A DNA stretch of 64,000 bases from Brachycybe producta (GCA_036925085.1 JAUPFP010000039.1:1613501-1677500); one strand, 5' to 3'; numbered from the stretch's first letter, positions 36,275-50,100 are shown. Notes: generated from the letters alone by a model not told the origin. A program made the numbers and translations.

Positions 36275-36790
36275 AAGACAGAATTTTAACAATAATAATA
36301 ATTAATACTTTAAGATTATTTTAAAAATTTAAAAATACACCAGTGAGGTTTGAACCGATGAACACCAGTTCTGAAGGCAATGATGTTAGCCCCACAGCTA
36401 AACTGACAACTATGTTAGGCCATTCAATAAATTACACTTAGGAACCTATGCCACCTTGAATGTTTCCTAAAACAAAATTAAAAAAATTCAGCCAATGTAG
36501 ATGGAGCCACCGTCTCCGTTAAAAAAATTTTGCCAAAAAGCAAAAATTTTTTTTGAGGTATAGGATTTTTAACATTACCCTTTTTTAATTAATGTTTCAA
36601 ATGTTTGAAGACAGGGGCGCTATAATCAACTATTACATAGAGTCCATGTATAAAGTGTTAGGTTAGTGAGTTTAGTGTTGGGTTAGGTTAGTGGGTTTAG
36701 TGTTGGGTTAGGTCAGTGGGTTTAGTGTTGGGTTAGGTCAGTGGGTTTAGTGTTGGGTTAGGTCAGTGGGTTTAGTGTTGTATGGAGAAT
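36275..36790 (-). repeat. Composite repeat, copy B
   Basis: tRNA-like part 36343-36410 (minus; TTTAGCTGTGG and GGTTCAAACC). The body is at about 36480-36655. The tail is expanded into at least four copies of a 25-bp unit, GTGGGTTTAGTGTTGGGTTA plus GGTCA. Confidence 0.75.
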
Positions 36791-36940
36791 GACGCTACCG
36801 TTTCTCTATCTATGACTCGGTTATTAGCCTATTACTGTCTTACCTGAGTTCCTGTATAAATAAGAGTTATGTTAGGTGTAGTCAAAGAGAGAAAAGAGAG
36901 ACTCTTTACTCTCTTTGGTGTAGTGTTGGCACAAGCGTTT

Positions 36941-37233
36941 GGAACCAGCACAAGAAATTCGTTTGCCCCGCCCTTTTATGACAGACATTTAGAAATCGGG
37001 AAGAACTTCAGTTGGCTCCGCCCTTGTTATGACGAACGCAACTTCTAATTGGTTGGTTATGTAGACTGACGCCACATGCTCCGCCCTTTTCAACGTCGAA
37101 CCACACAACAAACCAATTAGAAGGTGCCGGTCGTCATAACAAGGGCGGAGCCAACTGAAGTAATTCTCACCGACTTCTAATTGCCTGTCCTTTTATGAAC
37201 GTCAGACCAAATATCAACCAATTAGAAATTGCA
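36941..37233. mobile_element. Nested family S insertion (S1 inside an S3-like arm)
   Basis: An S1 element at 36981-37188 (termini ACAGACATTTAG / CTAATTGCCTGT) interrupts an S3-like arm. CCTTTTATG, itself part of the host arm, is duplicated at 36972-36980 and 37189-37197. This shows insertion of one family member into another. Confidence 0.85.
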
Positions 37234-37243
37234 GTTCATGTAA

Positions 37244-37439
37244 CTAGCATTTGGATACTAGACTCACCAGAGTTTTGTTAACGCATGCGCATTGGTTTAT
37301 ATAAAAAAAGTGCTTGCAGATTTGCGTTAGCAGCGCCATCTATTGATCACAAATGGAAACTGCTGTTTCACTTGCTATCACTTTCCTATATAAACCAATG
37401 CGCATGCGCTAACAAAACTCTATTATCCAAATGCTAGTA
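37244..37439. mobile_element. TIR element with NRF1-like arms upstream of TRAIP
   Basis: Arms of about 60 bp: CTAGCATTTGGATACTAGAC..., GTTTTGTTAACGCATGCGCA and the inverse TGCGCATGCGCTAACAAAAC. 9-bp duplication TTCATGTAA at 37235-37243 and 37440-37448. The right arm contains TGCGCATGCGC, which fits the core of the animal NRF1 site. Confidence 0.8.
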
Positions 37440-37550
37440 TTCATGTAAACTGAACAAACAAATATGCAATTTGTTTTGATTTATAATTTTATAGAATTAT
37501 TTGTTTATATTTAGATATTCTTCTTTCGAGTCTTCGAGACTCTTTCAGAT

Positions 37551-37583
37551 ACAACGATCTATAAATTCTTTATAGATCGTTGT
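37551..37583. repeat. Perfect short hairpin
   Basis: ACAACGATCTATAAA and its inverse TTTATAGATCGTTGT with a 3-nt loop. No following T-run; function unknown. Confidence 0.8.
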
Positions 37584-37974
37584 TCAGATATAAAAGTGGC
37601 AACACTGCTTTGGTAAGAAATGTAGCCAACTAACTTAGCTTTATATTCCCTGCAATATAAAAATGTATAAATAATAAATATTTTCAATAAATTAGCCTAA
37701 AAATACCGTATAATAATTGTGTTATTATTAAGATTTCATTTTTTTTTGTTATTAGAAATAAAATGATACTTAAACGAAACAAAAATATTATTAGAAAAAA
37801 AAAACAATGGCAAAAAGTAAATGATTAAACTGGATAAAAAGGCGGGAATTTATTTTCCTTATTATACCTCATTGTCAGTTTGGCATTGTGTAAATTGACG
37901 AAGCGGTTAAAGTTTTATTTGTTGTCATTCTCCTGTTTTTTTCGATTTATTTTGATCATTTTATGATATTGAGG

Positions 37975-38280
37975 TGATTTTAAAGTGTAAACGTCCCTCG
38001 AACTCTGATTATTCTGCCTTTCAGGAACAAAATGAAGAGATATTTGAATGTGTTTTAGAAACTAGAAGAATAACTGAATCATTTCGTGTTGATATCTTTT
38101 AAAATAAGCCTTTTATGTTGTCTACATAAAGCTTATTTTAAAATATATCAACATAAAAATAATACTAAGTGATAGAGTTGCCCTTCTAGTATCGAAAACA
38201 CTTTCTAGTTTCACATAATATTGTTTTAGAAAGACAAAATAAGCAGAATTCGAGTGGCGTTTACACATTAAAATCACCTT
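37975..38280. mobile_element. Family P copy just upstream of TRAIP
   Basis: Outer ends GAGGTGATTTTAAAGTGTAA and TTACACATTAAAATCACCTT; core TTTTAGAAACTAGAAGAATA. It ends about 100 nt before the TRAIP start codon. Confidence 0.8.
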
Positions 38281-38376
38281 AATCTAGTCTTAAGGTTTTT
38301 TATTATATATAATACGGTTCGCCTTTTTTCGTTACATATTTTAATACAGATCAGATCGGCTAAAAGGGATGCAACA

Positions 38377-40582
38377 ATGAGAGTCCAATGCCCAATTTGC
38401 GCCGAGTTATTCTCGAACTCTAGCGATATTACAGCGTGTCCCTGTGGGCACACATTTCACAACCAATGCCTCGCTCAGTGGCGAGAGAGAAGCAACACTT
38501 GTCCTCAATGTCGAGCTCCTCTCAAAGTTCGTTTTATGATTAATAAGTTGTATTTTAGCGATGGCGAAGGCGTCGAAAATCGAGAAGACGACTACGACAG
38601 TTTAAAGAACAAGAATAACGAACTGGAAGTGAACTTACGTGAGGCAAAACGTCAAGTTTCAGAACTGAAGGAAACTGTTCAAGTTAAAGATTTGCTCATG
38701 AATGAAACGCAAATGGAACTGAAAAACAGCGAAGGAGTCGCCGCAGAACTCAAAAAAACTGTGAAAGCTTGCAAGTTGCAACTTAATTACTTTCAGAAGG
38801 AAAATACACGTCTAGTTGCGGCGGAAAACGAACTAATCGTTACTAAGAAAGAAATCGATAATTATGCCAAGTAAACATAAAAAGATAAAAACTAAAATCT
38901 GTTCTTGAAAAATACACGATCTTTTCTATTTACAGTTTACAACAGATGATCGATGGAACTTTGCTCGAAACTGGAGATATCTTGAATCGTTACTCTCAAG
39001 ACCCGGCTTCTTTTCAACAATTGGCAACTGCTTGTAGCCTCTTACGAAAGTTCGTTAGTCATAAACACTGGTTCTTCCTAAAATGCAGAAGTTACAGAAA
39101 AAGACTGGGCAATATATAAAATGTCTCGAAATGAGTAGAAACTAGAAAAGCACATTAAAATTGAGTAAACTTTGAAGGAAATTGCAGAAATTCAATAAAA
39201 AAATGGTTTAGGAACAGCTGAATATTCTGTCTTTCAGAAGAGCGAAATTAAGAGAAATTAGAAAATTGTTTTAGAAACTAGACGGATATCTCAGTCACTT
39301 AAGGCGATTTTCACGCTGACATCTTTCAAAAATAAACGTTTTATAGACGAAAATAAAAAATATTGTCTGTCCGAAGTTAGACCATTATCAAACTCGCATA
39401 AAAAATTTACTTTGAAAGATATCTACAGGAAAATATATCCTATCTATTTTCTAAAACACCATCAAGTTATTTTGCACCTGAATGATTGAATAATCAACAG
39501 GTCGCTAGGCTCCGTTTACACTTTGAAATCACCTTAACGAGAAACTGCAGAAACAAGTTTAAATTTCTGCAATTTCTTATTAATTTAAATAAGTTTCTGC
39601 AATTTTCTACTCTTATTACAGACTTTATAGATCGCCATGGTTTTTTTTTCTTCATGAAATGTCTGCATTTTAGGGTTTCCTATAAACATTAATTTTCACT
39701 TTCCTCTATGAAACCCTTGTTCTTATGTTTTCTTAAATAAAACCAGAGAATTGAAAACAACCAAAGCAAAAAAAGAGAAACAAACGGAAGAGATCAATCA
39801 ACTGAAAAAGAACTACAGAATTGCAAAAGCAGAAACGATGACATCCTGTTCAAAATACAAACAACTCTTAGACGAGACCTTGACTTTGAAGGACAGCGTG
39901 GCCTCTCTCGAAAGAGAACTTCAATCTTCTCGTAAGAAGGGCGAAGTGTTATTAAAACAGTTGCACGAAGAGCGGCAGACCGAGAATACGTCGTTCGATA
40001 GATTTATTAACGAAAGGTAAGGAGCGAGTTGAATTTTAAGATCGCCAACGCCTTCTAACCACTCGTTTACATCTTACAGTCCCGCTCCCCAGCCGAAATT
40101 TTCAACACCGAAGGTAAAACGAAAGAATTCCGATAATTTATAAACGGCATAACAAGTTGAAGGATTTCCTTTAAAAACTATAGATTCGTAATTCGGACGA
40201 TAATGTGCTGAAGGTGGGAGAAATCAGTAGGAAAAGCAATAAAGAAACGGTCGATTTCGCCGTTAAGACTAGTTTTGTGGCTGCCACCGTCGCACTGAAA
40301 ACAAAAACGAATAACGGCTTAATTGTTAAGTCGTCCTCTCTTTGGCCATCGGTATCAAAACCGTGTAAAGATTTCAATATCTTCAAGAGGCATCGTCAGC
40401 AACCGATGACGTTACAAGCGAAACATGGTGCGTCTTCAAGCAGAGACCAAGGTTACGATGGATTCGGTGGTCATTCAAAACCCGACGTCTTTCCATCTGG
40501 ATCGTCGAAATCGAATGCACAACCCAAAAGAATAAAACGTAGCTTTTCATCTGGCAACATTCCGAAACTTTCAAAATTTTGA
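38377..40582 (+). CDS. TRAIP: TRAIP-like RING E3 ubiquitin ligase
   Basis: Five exons: 38377-38870, 38936-39049, 39747-40016, 40080-40113 and 40184-40582, together 436 residues (human TRAIP 469). Residues 5-45 form a RING-H2 finger (C5, C8, C23, H25, H28, C31, C42, C45, with CGHTFH). It is followed by INKLYF, matching the INKLFF of TRAIP, and about 200 residues of coiled coil. Near the C-terminus GYDGFGGH matches the conserved GFDGLGG element. TRAIP ubiquitinates stalled replisome components in the nucleus; that is family knowledge. The vertebrate C-terminal PCNA-interaction box is not recognisable here. Intron 2 (697 nt) is enlarged by a family P element; the other introns are 63-70 nt. Another P copy ends about 100 nt upstream of the ATG, so it may lie in the promoter or 5' UTR. 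Confidence 0.92.
39200..39530. mobile_element. Family P copy in TRAIP intron 2
   Basis: TGTTTTAGAAACTAGACGGA to CTATTTTCTAAAACACCATC, inside the 697-nt intron. Confidence 0.8.
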
Positions 40583-40701
40583 AAATAAGCAAAGAACTAT
40601 TTTTGTTACTTATTTTTTTTTTGTAGATTTATTATGCTTTGTAAATTTTAAATTATTTTTCACGAACGCACTTTTATGTAAATGTTTTTTGAAGGTTTGA
40701 A

Positions 40702-40707
40702 AATAAA
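40702..40707 (+). terminator. Poly(A) signal of TRAIP (AATAAA)
   Basis: Canonical AATAAA about 120 nt after the TRAIP stop codon, in AT-rich sequence with downstream T runs. Confidence 0.6.
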
Positions 40708-40974
40708 GATTCTGATTTAAAATCAGTCAATTTAAAGTCTTTCAGCGAAGCGAAGAATAATTATTCATTTAATTGATTAATATCAGTGCCTTTGTTAATC
40801 TGAGTTTTAGAAACAATATTAAAATGCAAATAAATAAACATCATTTTGTAAAATGCATTTCTTACGCAGTTTCTGGACTAAACGTCCCTCTGCTATATGA
40901 CATATGGCATGCTTGCAGAGTAATTATATTTATTTAAAAAATCGCCTACTAATAGTCCAAAAAATCTTAAACGT

Positions 40975-41480
40975 TTTTTTTTATTTTCAAACTATAAGAA
41001 AGTTTATTTTCTAAAAATAGCGACATGAAAATCTCAAGTGATTAATTTACTCTTCTAGTTTCTGAAGTATGTTCAAACTTGTCTTAATAATGGTTCCTGA
41101 AAAAATGAATTAATGTCTTAACAAAGTCGTTTTAAAGCATAAACGCTTCTATCTCTGATTAGTCTGTCTTTCAGGAGTAAAATTAAAGAGAAAATAGAAA
41201 ATGTTTTAGAAACTAGAAGGCTAACTCAATCACTTTAGAGTATTTTCACGTTTAATATCTTTCAAAATAAACTGTTTATGTCAGTTTGAAAATAACTCAA
41301 GTTTAAAACAGATGATATTTTTTTAATTTATGTCTATAAAAAGTTTCTTTTGAAAGATAACAAACATGAAAATACCCATAAGTGGCCAAGCTACCCTTCT
41401 AGTTTTTAAAACGCTTTCAAATTTTTCTTAATTTTATTCCTAAAAGACAGAATAAACGGAGCTAGAAAATCAGATGTTCA
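40975..41480. mobile_element. Family P partial and full copies between TRAIP and JMJD7
   Basis: A right-arm fragment (TACTCTTCTAGTTTCTGAAG, near 41050) is followed by a full copy from about 41120 to 41480 (TTTTAGAAACTAGAAGGCTA to ACCCTTCTAGTTTTTAAAAC). This fills the convergent spacer. Confidence 0.8.
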
Positions 41481-41631
41481 TAAACAGACAATCTCTAAAA
41501 AAAGAAATACAACCAAAACCGTTATTAATAAAGTTCTTATTTCATATTTTGTAATTTTTGTCTATTCTTATTATTTTTACAATAAATTCACAAAAACAAA
41601 TCTGAAACAATTTTAAAAAAATTACAATTGT

Positions 41632-43689
<2,058 letters not shown>

Positions 43690-43744
43690 CTTAAAAACGA
43701 AACAAAATGTAAGACATTAAGAATTTAAGACGCTATTCTTGTCT

Positions 43745-44205
43745 CCATGGCAACCGTCACGGTAGCGTAACCCAACAGTAACCTAACCCACTAACCTAAC
43801 CTAACCTAACCTGACCCAAGACTAAACCCACTAACCTACCACTTTATACATGGACTCTATGTAATAGTTGATTATGGCGCCCCTGTCTTCAAACATTTGA
43901 AACATTAATTAAAAAAGTTCTATGTTAAAAATCCTATACCTCAAAAAAAAGTTTTTGCTTTTTGGCAAAATTTTTTTAATGGAGACGGTGGCTCCATCTA
44001 CATTGGCTGAATTTTTTTTAATTTTATTTTTATGAAAGATTCAAGGTGTTAAACAATTCCTAAGTAGAATTTATTATGTTCGTTGTTGCAGTTGTCTGTA
44101 TAGCTGTGTGGTTAAGAGCACTGCTCTCTGTGCCGTAGGTCCTGGGTTCGAGCCTCATTTGGACCTTTTCATTTTAATGTATTTGAATTTTTAAAATAAT
44201 CTTAA
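43745..44205 (+). repeat. Composite repeat, copy D, in the JMJD7/GET3 promoter
   Basis: Inverse orientation: tail with CCTAACCTAACCTAACCTAA (about 43795-43815), body about 43830-44020, tRNA-like part 44091-44165 on the plus strand (A-box TAGCTGTGTGG 44101-44111; B-box GGTTCGAGCC 44145-44154). It begins about 55 nt upstream of the JMJD7 ATG. Confidence 0.8.
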
Positions 44206-44207
44206 AA

Positions 44208-44375
44208 TTATTTGACTCCGCCTTTTTATAACCATCAACAATTTCTAATTGGTTTGTTATTGGGTCAGATGTCACATACCCCGCCCTTTTTATTTCTAAT
44301 TGGTTGATAATTGGTCTGATGCTCATAAAAAGGGCGCAGCCAAAAAAGTTCTGAAGCTGTCTACAGAGATGCATG
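44208..44375. mobile_element. Family S MITE, subfamily S2, left end lost
   Basis: Carries the paired arms GACTCCGCCTTTTTATAACC and inverse, and ends in GCTGTCTACAGAGATGCATGT. It abuts the outer edge of a composite repeat copy, in the spacer upstream of GET3. Confidence 0.7.
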
Positions 44376-44629
44376 TTTCATGAGTCATGAACATTTGTGG
44401 AAACAGTAAAGGATGTCTCCTTTTTTTCCCTGTAGCTAATCATCGTGTAATTTGAATAAATAAAATTAATTTGAAAATAAGATTTAAATATAAAATATAC
44501 ATATTATATTATGAATGCTAAAAATGAAATAATTCAATTTTTATTATTTAGTTTTACTTGCATAAATGAAATATTGATAAAGTTAGAAATGACAACGTTA
44601 TCTGACAACATTGTCTCTATAATTTAAAG

Positions 44630-46499
44630 ATGGCTGCGTCCAGTAATGTTACAGACGATGATTTGTCACCCTTAGAATCTTCTTTAAAGAATGTAATAGA
44701 ACAGAAGTCATTGAAATGGATCTTTGTTGGTGGTAAAGGAGGTGTGGGAAAAACAACCTGCAGGTTATTTAATTAGATTTTAAGGTTTCTGTTTGATTTG
44801 GAGTCGAATATATGTGTTGACATTGATGCTTACGTCATCGCTCCTTTACCCTCATTGAAACGTGTCTTTCTCGCTTCTTACAGCTGTAGTTTGGCAGTTC
44901 AGTTGTCTAAAGTACGAGAGAGTGTCCTGATAATATCAACCGATCCTGCTCACAATATTTCCGATGCATTTGATCAGAAATTCACAAAAGTTCCGACTTT
45001 GGTCAAAGGGTTCAATAATTTATACGCGATGGTAGGTTTATTGTCCCCATCATTTCGAATTTAACCGTCTTAAACAAGTGTCTTTTTGTAAAGGAAATTG
45101 ATCCCAACTTGGGTTATACCGAATTGCCAGAGGAATATTTCGATGAAACTGGTATTTAAGATGACAAATGCAGTTTTAAAGTGTAAACATGGCCGCTAGA
45201 ACTCTTGATTATTTCTGTCTTTCAGGTGAGCAAAATGAAGAGAAACTTGAATGTGTTTTAGAAGCTGAAAGCGCAGCTCAATTACTTCAGGATATTTTTT
45301 ATTTTGATATCTTTAAAAATTAACCATTTCACAGGCAAAAATTAAAAAATATTGTCTTCTTTAAATTTGATCATTTGAAAGATATCAACATGAAATTAGT
45401 CTTAAGTGATTGAGCTACACTTCTAGTTTCTAAAACACAATTCAAGTTTCTCGTCATTTTGTACCTTAAAAACACAATAATCGGAGTTCCGAGAGGCGTT
45501 TTACGCTTTAAAATCACCTTAATATAAAGATGTTTGGAATTTATGAATTTTTTTTCAATTGTGTCATTCAATAAAGATTACATGAGAGCTGGAAAGTCAG
45601 TTGTTCATGAACTTCTTGGTGCTTTTCCTGGAATAGACGAAGCGATGAGTTATGCGGAAGTTATGAAGTGAGAAGATCAACGTCAAATGATATTTTTCGG
45701 GACATATCTCTATTATTCGATTGTTTTTCTCTTTGACAGGTTGGTACGAGGGATGAACTTTTCGGTGGTCGTTTTCGACACAGCGCCCACTGGACACACT
45801 TTGCGTCTCTTGTCGTTTCCGACCGTCGTAGAAAAAGGACTCGGAAAACTCTTGAAACTTAAAGCTCAGATCAGTCCGTTCATGAGACAGGTTGGAACTC
45901 TTCTCGGAATGAGCGACTTTAACCCGGATCAGATCTCATCTAGGCTAGAAGAGATGTTGCCAATCATTCAGCAAGTCAACGAACAATTTCGTGATCCAGT
46001 TAGTAATCGTTTTTTTTCTGCCCCTACTAGAATCGTTTCTACAATGATTTTAATCTGTTTTTAATATTTGAAAAAGAATCAAACGACATTCGTTTGCATC
46101 TGTATTGCCGAATTTCTCTCGTTGTACGAGACGGAACGATTGGTTCAAGAGTTGACTAAATCTCAGATAGACACTCACAATATCGTTGTCAACCAACTTG
46201 TGCTTCCGGATAAAAACGAGAAGCCGTGTCATCTATGTACCGCCAGGTGTCGCGTGCAGGCAAAATATTTGGATCAGGTGACCAAAAGATTAAAATGAGA
46301 AACGAATGATCGGAGCGAGTTTTAACCGATATTTATTTTGTTTTTATCGCTTCGACGACAGATCGAAGATCTGTACGAGGATTTCCATGTGACTAAACTT
46401 CCTTTACTGGACCACGAAGTGCGTGGATGCAATCAGATAGTTGAATTTTCCGAGAATCTCGTTAAACCACAGGGAACGCCAAATAGCAGTTCAAAGTGA
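44630..46499 (+). CDS. GET3: GET3/ASNA1 tail-anchored protein targeting ATPase
   Basis: Seven exons: 44630-44763, 44884-45031, 45094-45151, 45577-45667, 45740-45998, 46077-46277 and 46362-46499, giving 342 residues (human 348) with all phases consistent. The deviant Walker A P-loop [10 protein letters not shown] is at residues 34-43. Switch I region is [16 protein letters not shown] and switch [15 protein letters not shown]. The hydrophobic client groove region has GMSDFNPDQ. The zinc-binding CxxC pair is in [10 protein letters not shown], followed by [20 protein letters not shown]3 is a cytosolic homodimer that carries tail-anchored proteins to the ER GET receptor (family knowledge). Every intron uses a GT donor. 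Intron 3 (425 nt) is enlarged by a family P element; the others are 60-120 nt. Transcribed divergently from JMJD7 and convergent with PIGG. Confidence 0.98.
45163..45530. mobile_element. Family P copy in GET3 intron 3
   Basis: Ends TTAAGATGACAAATGC and TTTAAAATCACCTTAA; core TTTTAGAAGCTGAAAGCGCA. Removing it would leave an intron of about 60 nt, the size of its neighbours. Confidence 0.8.
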
Positions 46500-46655
46500 A
46501 ATACATTTTCGTGAACCTTTCCCTCTTTTACTTGCATTTATGATACAAGTAAAAGCTTTTTACTCTCGTCTTGACGATTTAATTTTCATTAATCATGGTT
46601 TACGGTTTTTTCTTCTTCAAAGCCATTTAATTTTCAGATGGGAAAATATATCGAC

Positions 46656-46661
46656 AATAAA
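46656..46661 (+). terminator. Poly(A) signal of GET3 (AATAAA)
   Basis: AATAAA about 155 nt after the GET3 stop codon, inside the GET3/PIGG convergent spacer. Confidence 0.55.
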
Positions 46662-47102
46662 AATAATCATGTTTAAAATTGAAAATAAAAAATATCTTAA
46701 TTAACATTACTTACGATCAATGAAATTACACCAAGTAAAATTGAATGAAATAGTTATTTAATTATATAAAAATCGTAAGAATTATTATTTAATGAAATAA
46801 TAGTTTTTTTACGATTTTGCGGGTCATGCGGCACCGCTCGTCAATTGCTTAGATTTGTCTGTTCGCAGAACCGGCTATGATTAGAACCATTGACTCACGA
46901 AAACAACACATTCCTGTACAAATGCAATTTGCGTGCAAACTTAACTAATCTTACTCTGATCCAAAGTAATATTTAACATGATTAAATTATACAAAAAAAT
47001 ATTTGTTTCGGCTGCTATGATCACAGACAATTTTTGCTTACGAGGTGTAGGGGGAGAAGGTTGAAATATCCCTAAATTGAATGAGCACCTGTTACATTTG
47101 AT

Positions 47103-47108
47103 TTTATT
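47103..47108 (-). terminator. Poly(A) signal of PIGG (AATAAA, minus strand)
   Basis: AATAAA read on the minus strand about 40 nt beyond the PIGG stop codon. It faces the GET3 signal across a spacer of about 650 nt. Confidence 0.55.
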
Positions 47109-47147
47109 GCTTTCCAACACGATCAGGAATTATCTTAAAAGTACCTA

Positions 47148-50100
47148 TTAAATCAACCACTTAACAGCCACTGAAATAGTTGCAACAATCAAGGTAAATA
47201 CCAATGAATGTACAGCTTCAAAGATTAGCTTCGGAGAGAAAACTGTCCAAATGAAGAGATGATGACGTTGGACGTAGACAAGTATCGAGTAAAACGACCA
47301 GGGAAGGATGCGAGACAGGAGCAAGAAAAGAAGACAGTAAAACACATTGAAACGAATCCTGCAAAAAAAAAATTTATTTTATAAACACCGGACGTAATTT
47401 TTAGCAAAACGAAAGAACCTTTTGTCATCAATTTGATGAATAATTGAAAAGAGGCTCAAAATCCAAAATATGGGACCGGAATAAATTGAACACAGAAGCA
47501 ATCCTCCGACTAAAATGGGATTGTACGATTCCAATCCAACAAATCCAGTTGCAACTTCGATTTTTCCCAGGCTGTTTGAATATCCCTATAATATGAACGA
47601 AGAAATAAGACAATCTACCGATTGAGCATAAAATGAACCAATCTTATCACCTGCTGGAAGAAAGAAGCCTGTGCTAGCCACAAGAAAGGCATTGTTATAA
47701 TCCATCCAGGATGGGATCTAGGAATTAAACGTTTGAAAGAATACAACTCCTTCGCGAGTGACCAAAAGGCGACCAACGGAACGTTGTGCGACTGCACGAG
47801 CAGAATCGATAGCGCCAGCCAAACCGTTACGAGTGACTCAAATCGCTCACCGACACTTTGGCACGTATAGATAGCAAATACGGCTAAAATAAATATCAAC
47901 CCATAGTTGACTTTTGCAAACACAACTGAAGTGTATCTGAAATTGAAATTTTATCAAAAAAAATTATTTATAATTATATACAGTAGAAACCATTTAAAAC
48001 GAAACGGATAACATGAAAATATTGGTTAAAACGAAAAATCGTTTTGGCATCTTTGTAAAACCCTTTTTTATACACAAAAGTAACGCGGTTTTCTGACGAA
48101 AACATGTTTTTTTAAAAGATGTGACATTCTGCAAATTTATGCAAATTTCCAAAAATTGCACAATTTGGCATTTTATGTAATTAATTTTTTATTATAATTG
48201 CCCAAAATAAAGTGGAACTGTTATTATGGGTTTTGTGAATTTTATGCAAACGTTTAGCCTTAGTTTATCATGATAGCAAATTCATATTGTAGCACCATAA
48301 TTCGGCTAACACGAAAAAATATCCAAGTCCCTTCCATTCCGTGTTTAAATCGTCTCCACTGTATATTCAAACTTAAGGATAAACATACAAATTATGCGAG
48401 GATTTATCGAAGAAAGGAATTATTATTGCTCCAGCTGCATAATGATACAGATAAGTAGATACACACGTCAGGCCAAAGAAGGCAGTTACGGCCCAACGAT
48501 GGTATAGCGATCGTAGACTAACTAACAGTAAAAGCGAACACGCCACAGCCAACGATAACCAGCATTCGTTACCAAAGCTTAAAAAAAAACAATAAGAATT
48601 ACGTGTTATGGTGGCAAACTTCAAAAGATATGTTAATAATTTACATGCCGATTCAACCAATCGCCGATATCCTCCAAATGTGCCCACTTATCTCCAGTAC
48701 TATTCCAACTACGACAAACTCGAAATACGACTAGAATTAACACCGTTCTCAACATCATCAGATACGGACGATCGTTAGTTTCGTTCGAGTTGTTTGCTTC
48801 GATCGCACTTCTGCTAAATGTCAAAGTTCTAATCAATAGAAAACTTGTGCACAAAAAGTACCACGTTTGATGTTCTTCTTCAATGAAACTGGTAGAAGCA
48901 AAACTTAAAGAATGAACTAAACATCCGAATAACAGGAACTGAGAACCGAAATCTAAACTCGCCACACATTGGAATATCTTTTCGAACAAGTTCACGAACG
49001 TCGTTGTCGTAATAACCGATAAAAAAGTAGCCAAAACAATCGTGGTGATGATTGCGACCACGATTGAAAAGATAGACAAAGTGCATAAAAAGCTACCAGA
49101 ACAAAAATCTGACCAACAAAAGAACAAATGCAGTGATAAAAGGGCACTTATGATCAATATCAATGTTTTGAAGCTAAAACGGTTTTTATCGTTGTGCGAC
49201 GCAAATCCAAGTACCCAGAGAACAAAAAGCAGAGTGATATTTTGAAGAACAATCGCTATTATCATCGTATATCCATCAAATCTTGAGAGACGAGGCGAAA
49301 CTAAATCAGAAAACTCCACAATTGCCCGTCTATGATTCCAAAGAATATCTTCTGGATTCCAAGCTCCATTTTCAACCCAATTTGCATATTGCTTTTTGGC
49401 AGTTCGGAATATTCTAAAACAGCTTTCTATAAAAATAATAAAGGTAACCAGTGTTAATTAATTGTTGTTTTATGAACAGCTGATTTTCAAATTCTGGTTA
49501 TTCTGCAGTTTCAGAACAGCAACATTTAGGAGAAGTTGAAAATGTGTTAGAAACTAGAACTGGTAGCTAAATCATATAATAATAGTATTTTCATGTTAAT
49601 ATCTTTCAAAATAAACTATTTCTTTCTAAGTAAAAATTAAAAAAAATTGTCAGCTTTATTTGGATTATTTTCAAGCAGACATAAAAAACTTATTTTGAAA
49701 GACATAAGCAGGAAAATACACATAATACATACCCCCCTTATAGTTTTTAAAACATATTCAAGTTTCTTTTCGTTTTGCACCTAAAATAGAGAATAATCAG
49801 AATTCGAGATTTGTTTTTAAAACCTGTCAAATCGTCAGAGTATAGTGTGGCAACACTTTCCAATTGAATAGCATTGGAATGGATCAACGCCAGACGATTC
49901 TTCCAATCTAACTTTGAGAAAAGTGGAAGTATCAATCTTCCCAAACTGTTCTTTGGTATCGGCAGATCGAGTAAAAGCGAAAGAGTGACAGCCACATCTA
50001 TCTGAAGCACTTCCTTTTCTGTGTCATTTATAACAATGCCTAAAAATATTTAAACAAAACTGTACAAATGTTAAAAATGCTAGTCAGAAATCTCGTGTTT

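Noticed and set aside
43795-43815. Interstitial telomere or chromosome end
   Set aside because: Only about four TTAGG-type units, and they are part of a dispersed element tail.
48578-48644. A 26-nt intron in PIGG using GT at 48644 and an AG before TTTGCCACC
   Set aside because: It keeps the frame but is shorter than animal spliceosomes normally remove, and adds residues not expected in the family.
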